DNA of 64,000 nt, taken from positions 12,490 through 76,489 of the forward strand of contig CAAENX010000005.1 in NCBI GenBank assembly GCA_900757495.1. The letters are read 5' to 3'. The notes below the pieces were generated by a model. That model was not told the origin of the DNA. It saw nothing but the letters and a program-made list of their open reading frames with translations, and ran no database searches. Source of the stretch: an uncultured Collinsella sp. (GTDB lineage: Bacteria > Actinomycetota > Coriobacteriia > Coriobacteriales > Coriobacteriaceae). Below, one piece after another: positions 61,487 through 64,000 of this stretch (position 1 is the first letter of the stretch; each line of letters begins with the position of its first letter). A program made the position numbers and the translations under genes.

Positions 61487-61658
61487 AGTCCCAGAAGCTG
61501 TCTTCTTCGTCCTCGGACTTGGGGCCGCGGTCGACATACATCTTATGGGTGCGCTTCTCCATTACAAAGGCAAGAATCGCAAACAGCAGGATACCGCCGG
61601 CGAAAAGGATGGCAAAACCGGTGCGGGTGCCAAACAAAAAGGAAAAAACTGCGTCCAT
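61485..61658 (-). CDS. 57-residue single-pass membrane protein
   Basis: A short gene encoding FLFGTRTGFAILFAGGILLF and a second hydrophobic run to residue 33, then a basic KRTHKMY and an acidic tail ending SEDEEDSFWD. AAGG precedes the ATG by about 9 nt. Strong positive-inside pattern and clean codon usage support a real gene; no family recognised. It is convergent with proC, the two stops lying in the shared repeat. Confidence 0.65.
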   Translation of the reverse strand: MDAVFSFLFGTRTGFAILFAGGILLFAILAFVMEKRTHKMYVDRGPKSEDEEDSFWD

Positions 61659-61769
61659 TGGGTGCCTTCTTGCGTAGTTGAGTTGGGTCGTAAACGCTCA
61701 TAAGTATATACTTGCCCATACATGTACAAGGTTGCAACCTAAATGGAATGTATATCGCCGGAGGATCTA

Positions 61770-63053
61770 ATGCTTGATATCAAGTTTGTTCGCGAGAACC
61801 CCGATGCCATCGATACCGCCATGGCAAATCGCCAGACGTCTTGGGATCGTGAGAAGTTCTTTGAGCTCGACGACGAGCGCCGCGCCGTCATCACCGAGGT
61901 TGAGGAGCTCCAGGCCACGCGTAACGCCGAGTCCAAGAAGATTGGCGCCCTGATGAAGGAGGGCAAGAAGGACGAGGCCGAGGCCGCCAAGGAGGCCGTG
62001 CGCGCCGTCAACGAGAAGATCGACGGTCTTGCCGAGCGCCGTACCGCTCTTGAGCAGGAGCAGTACGACTTCATGGCTCACCTGCCCAACATCCCGTGCG
62101 AGGCCACCCCGTACGGTAAGGACGAGGACGAGAACATCGAGCGTCGTCGTTGGGGCACCCCGTGCGAGTTCGACTTCGACTTTAAGCCGCACTGGGACCT
62201 GGGCACCGACCTCGACATCCTCGACTTCGAGCGCGGCAACAAGCTCTCCGGCAGCCGCTTCACCGTTCTCGGTGGCGCCGGCGCCCGCCTGGAGCGCGCC
62301 CTCATCAACTTCTTCCTCGACACGCACACCAGCCGTGGCTTCAAGGAGTGGTGGCCGCCCATCGTCGTCAAGCGTCAGACCATGTTCGGTACGGGCCAGC
62401 TGCCCAAGTTCGAGGACGACGCCTATCACGTCTCGGGCGACAACTTCCTGATCCCTACTGCCGAGGTCGTACTGACTAACCTGCATGCCGGTGAGGTTCT
62501 GGACGCCGACACTCTGCCGCGCCGCTACACCGCCTTTACCCCCTGCTTCCGCGAGGAGGCCGGTTCCGCTGGTCGCGACACCCGCGGTATCATCCGCCAG
62601 CACGAGTTCGACAAGGTCGAGATGGTCAAGTTTGCCAAGCCGGAGGAGTCCGACGAGGAGCTCGAGAGCATGACCGCCGAGGCGGAGTACCTGCTGCAAC
62701 AGCTGGGCCTGCCGTATCGCGTGATTAGCCTGTGTACCGGCGACCTGGGCTTCTCTGCCCGTCAGACCTACGACGTCGAGGTTTGGCTGCCGAGCTACAA
62801 TGCCTACAAGGAAATCAGCTCCTGCTCCAATTGCGGCGACTTCCAAGCCCGTCGTGCCAACATCAAGTATCGCGACCCCGAGAACTTCAAGGGTTCGCGC
62901 TACCTGCACACCCTTAACGGTTCCGGCCTGCCGGCTGGTCGTACCATGGCTGCCATTCTGGAGAACTACCAGAACGCCGACGGCACCATCACGATCCCCG
63001 AGGTTCTGCGTCCCTACATGGGCGGCCTCGAGAAGATCGAGCCGGTCGCGTAA
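61770..63053 (+). CDS. serS: Serine-tRNA ligase
   Basis: A 427-residue class II synthetase: N-terminal coiled-coil arm (to about residue 110) that contacts tRNA-Ser, then the catalytic core with FREEAGSAGRDTRGIIRQHEFDKVE (motif 2), ISSCSNCGDFQARR and the GSGLPAGRTMAAILE motif 3. The start at 61770 has GGAGG 5 nt upstream; an ATG at 61743 lacks one. No T-box is visible. A terminator follows. Confidence 0.96.
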   Translation: MLDIKFVRENPDAIDTAMANRQTSWDREKFFELDDERRAVITEVEELQATRNAESKKIGALMKEGKKDEAEAAKEAVRAVNEKIDGLAERRTALEQEQYDFMAHLPNIPCEATPYGKDEDENIERRRWGTPCEFDFDFKPHWDLGTDLDILDFERGNKLSGSRFTVLGGAGARLERALINFFLDTHTSRGFKEWWPPIVVKRQTMFGTGQLPKFEDDAYHVSGDNFLIPTAEVVLTNLHAGEVLDADTLPRRYTAFTPCFREEAGSAGRDTRGIIRQHEFDKVEMVKFAKPEESDEELESMTAEAEYLLQQLGLPYRVISLCTGDLGFSARQTYDVEVWLPSYNAYKEISSCSNCGDFQARRANIKYRDPENFKGSRYLHTLNGSGLPAGRTMAAILENYQNADGTITIPEVLRPYMGGLEKIEPVA

Positions 63054-63076
63054 ACTAGCTGCATAGGCGATTTGCG

Positions 63077-63106
63077 AGGGCGCTCCTTTTAGGGGCGCCC
63101 TTTTTG
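63077..63106 (+). terminator. Rho-independent terminator of serS
   Basis: AGGGCGC pairs with GCGCCCT around a loop of about 11 nt, followed by TTTTT. Confidence 0.85.
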
Positions 63107-63151
63107 TGTACGGCTATACCATGCCGCGCGGACAGTTCGATAGAAAATACA

Positions 63152-63165
63152 CGAACAAACGTTCT
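63152..63165 (+). promoter_or_regulatory. LexA-like SOS box
   Basis: CGAAC-AAAC-GTTCT fits the Gram-positive SOS box CGAAC-N4-GTTC. It overlaps the -35 of a promoter whose TATGCT -10 is at 63186-63191, upstream of the 125-residue gene. Confidence 0.55.
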
Positions 63166-63224
63166 GTATACAGGCATTTACCTGCTATGCTTTTGCTAAC
63201 TAAGAGCAAGAGAAAGGGGATGCG

Positions 63225-63602
63225 ATGGAGCTGTTCGACGAGCGGGTTGTTTTGTTCCAGAGCGATGAGGGAGGGGAGCACCTGCTGGTAACGTGCGAGC
63301 CGTCAGGCATGGGTGGCTTGGTGGTTCGGCAGACGAGTGAGGGGCCATTGACGCAATGGTGCTTTGAGGAGTCGCCGCATGTGGTCGAGACGTTTGTGGC
63401 GCATGGGGCGCTTGTTGCCCTTGAGCACTTCTATGGCGTTGGAACTTCTAATCAGGTGGCCCGAATGCTGAGCATCTCGTTTGCCGACTACGACTGCGCC
63501 CAACGGGTGCGGTCGCTTCTGGGGGAGCTTGGCGCCGGGTTCGATGTGATCGAAAAGCCAATCGATCGCACGAGAAGCGCTGATGCTTGTGGTGCAGCGT
63601 GA
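63225..63602 (+). CDS. Hypothetical protein under a LexA-like box
   Basis: A 125-residue soluble protein starting MELFDERVVLFQSDEGGEH, mixed alpha/beta, with no recognised family. AGAAAGGGG is 8 nt before the ATG. Its promoter region carries a LexA-like box, suggesting DNA-damage induction (inference). It stands alone between serS and the tRNA-Arg genes. Confidence 0.65.
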   Translation: MELFDERVVLFQSDEGGEHLLVTCEPSGMGGLVVRQTSEGPLTQWCFEESPHVVETFVAHGALVALEHFYGVGTSNQVARMLSISFADYDCAQRVRSLLGELGAGFDVIEKPIDRTRSADACGAA

Positions 63603-63641
63603 CAAATTGCGGCCCGCGCGAAAAAAGTCTGAGATTTTGCT

Positions 63642-63670
63642 TGACTCTAACGAACTAAAGTGGTTTTATA
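63642..63670 (+). promoter_or_regulatory. Promoter of first tRNA-Arg
   Basis: TTGACT and TTTATA are 17 nt apart, 12 nt before the tRNA. Confidence 0.7.
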
Positions 63671-63681
63671 TGTCTTGTGCT

Positions 63682-63758
63682 GCGGCGTTACCTCAGCTGG
63701 ATAGAGGGTCTGACTACGAATCAGAACGTCATAGGTTCGAATCCTATACGCCGCACCA
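63682..63758 (+). tRNA. tRNA-Arg(ACG), copy 1
   Basis: Cloverleaf with acceptor GCGGCGT/ACGCCGC, anticodon stem TCTGA/TCAGA and loop CTACGAA (anticodon ACG, read as inosine after editing), T-loop TTCGAAT, and encoded CCA. Confidence 0.95.
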
Positions 63759-63770
63759 ATTGAACTTGAA

Positions 63771-63796
63771 GCCTCCGGCAACGGGGGCTTTTCTTT
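63771..63796 (+). terminator. Terminator of tRNA-Arg copy 1
   Basis: GCCTCCG and CGGGGGC (one G-U) flank loop GCAA, then TTTTCTTTTT. Confidence 0.85.
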
Positions 63797-63812
63797 TTAG
63801 GAAACCAGGCAT

Positions 63813-63843
63813 GGATTCGAACCTCGGTCGAGGCGCGAACAGC
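63813..63843. repeat. Antisense T-arm element behind tRNA-Arg
   Basis: GGATTCGAACCT (63813-63824) is the exact reverse complement of the tRNA-Arg T-arm, followed by CGGTCGAGGCGCGAACAGC, resembling the beginning of the Phe and Leu inserts. A complete second tRNA-Arg follows instead of a partial duplication. Confidence 0.7.
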
Positions 63844-63881
63844 TTAATCACCACTCCGTAAAATTTTTTTCAAATTGTCGC

Positions 63882-63910
63882 TTGACCCATCGGGGGCTCG
63901 CGTGCATAAT
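63882..63910 (+). promoter_or_regulatory. Promoter of second tRNA-Arg
   Basis: TTGACC (63882-63887) and CATAAT (63905-63910) are 17 nt apart, 13 nt before the tRNA. Confidence 0.8.
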
Positions 63911-63922
63911 AATCCGTGCGTT

Positions 63923-63999
63923 GCGGCGTTACCTCAGCTGGATAGAGGGTCTGACTACGAATCAGAACGTCATAGGTTCGAATCCTATACGCCGCACCA
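63923..63999 (+). tRNA. tRNA-Arg(ACG), copy 2
   Basis: Identical to copy 1 over the full 77 nt including CCA, but with an unrelated, stronger promoter. It ends one base before the window edge, so its downstream region cannot be examined. Confidence 0.95.
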
Positions 64000-64000
64000 A

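Overview
The window is a high-GC bacterial chromosome segment with no rRNA, prophage, insertion sequence or CRISPR array. Protein style, tight gene packing, a Tad pilus operon, mannose-family PTS genes, a T-box before pheS and abundant short palindromic intergenic repeats suggest a gut actinobacterium of the class Coriobacteriia, most likely Collinsella. The taxonomic call is inference from gene content; no marker gene was compared.

Layout. 1-7.4 kb: the end of an unidentified gene, an L-2-hydroxyacid dehydrogenase, metA, 5-formyl-THF cyclo-ligase, a hicAB toxin-antitoxin pair whose upstream promoter carries LexA-like boxes, and a large M16C metalloprotease. 7.7-12.5 kb: a GntR-regulated mannose-family PTS with a SIS-domain sugar-amine deglycase (fructoselysine/glucoselysine type), punctuated by an internal terminator and an intercistronic hairpin. 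12.5-18.7 kb: an accessory block with an AlbA/Schlafen-type regulator behind a duplicated array of GAGAGATAA boxes, a Sau3AI-like GATC restriction-modification pair, and a DUF5710 protein. 19-34.8 kb: tRNA-Val, an EamA transporter, glmM, an M32 carboxypeptidase, T-box-pheS-pheT, an ECF metal transporter (cbiM/Q/O) under a NikR-type operator, a PLC-like protein, an endonuclease-like protein and pyruvate kinase. 35-41.6 kb: a P-type Ca2+-ATPase with an unusually structured leader, a small low-GC cassette resembling a bacteriocin unit, a DUF2975/XRE pair and rsgA. 41.8-51.5 kb: a complete-looking Tad/Flp pilus operon (CpaB, TadZ, TadA, TadB, TadC, two pilin-like genes, TadE/TadG-like proteins, DUF192) without a prepilin peptidase. 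51.5-64 kb: a toxin-antitoxin-like pair, tRNA-Phe, a GH5-like protein lacking its acid/base residue, rsmI-metG-rsmA-tatD, tRNA-Leu, a band-7 protein, rlmH, proC, serS, a gene behind a LexA-like box and two identical tRNA-Arg(ACG) genes.

The most unusual material is non-coding. (1) Downstream of tRNA-Phe, tRNA-Leu and tRNA-Arg sits an antisense copy of the T-arm of that same tRNA; for Phe and Leu it lies in a 125-bp insert flanked by a 61-64 bp duplication of the tRNA 3' end plus terminator. (2) The P-type ATPase leader can form two hairpins with perfectly complementary 7-nt loops plus a stem that hides the ribosome binding site. (3) At least eight different families of inverted-repeat elements occupy intergenic gaps; three tandem palindromes at 52.5 kb show compensatory stem changes, and two MITE-like elements share terminal repeats ending in ATGAGTACTG.
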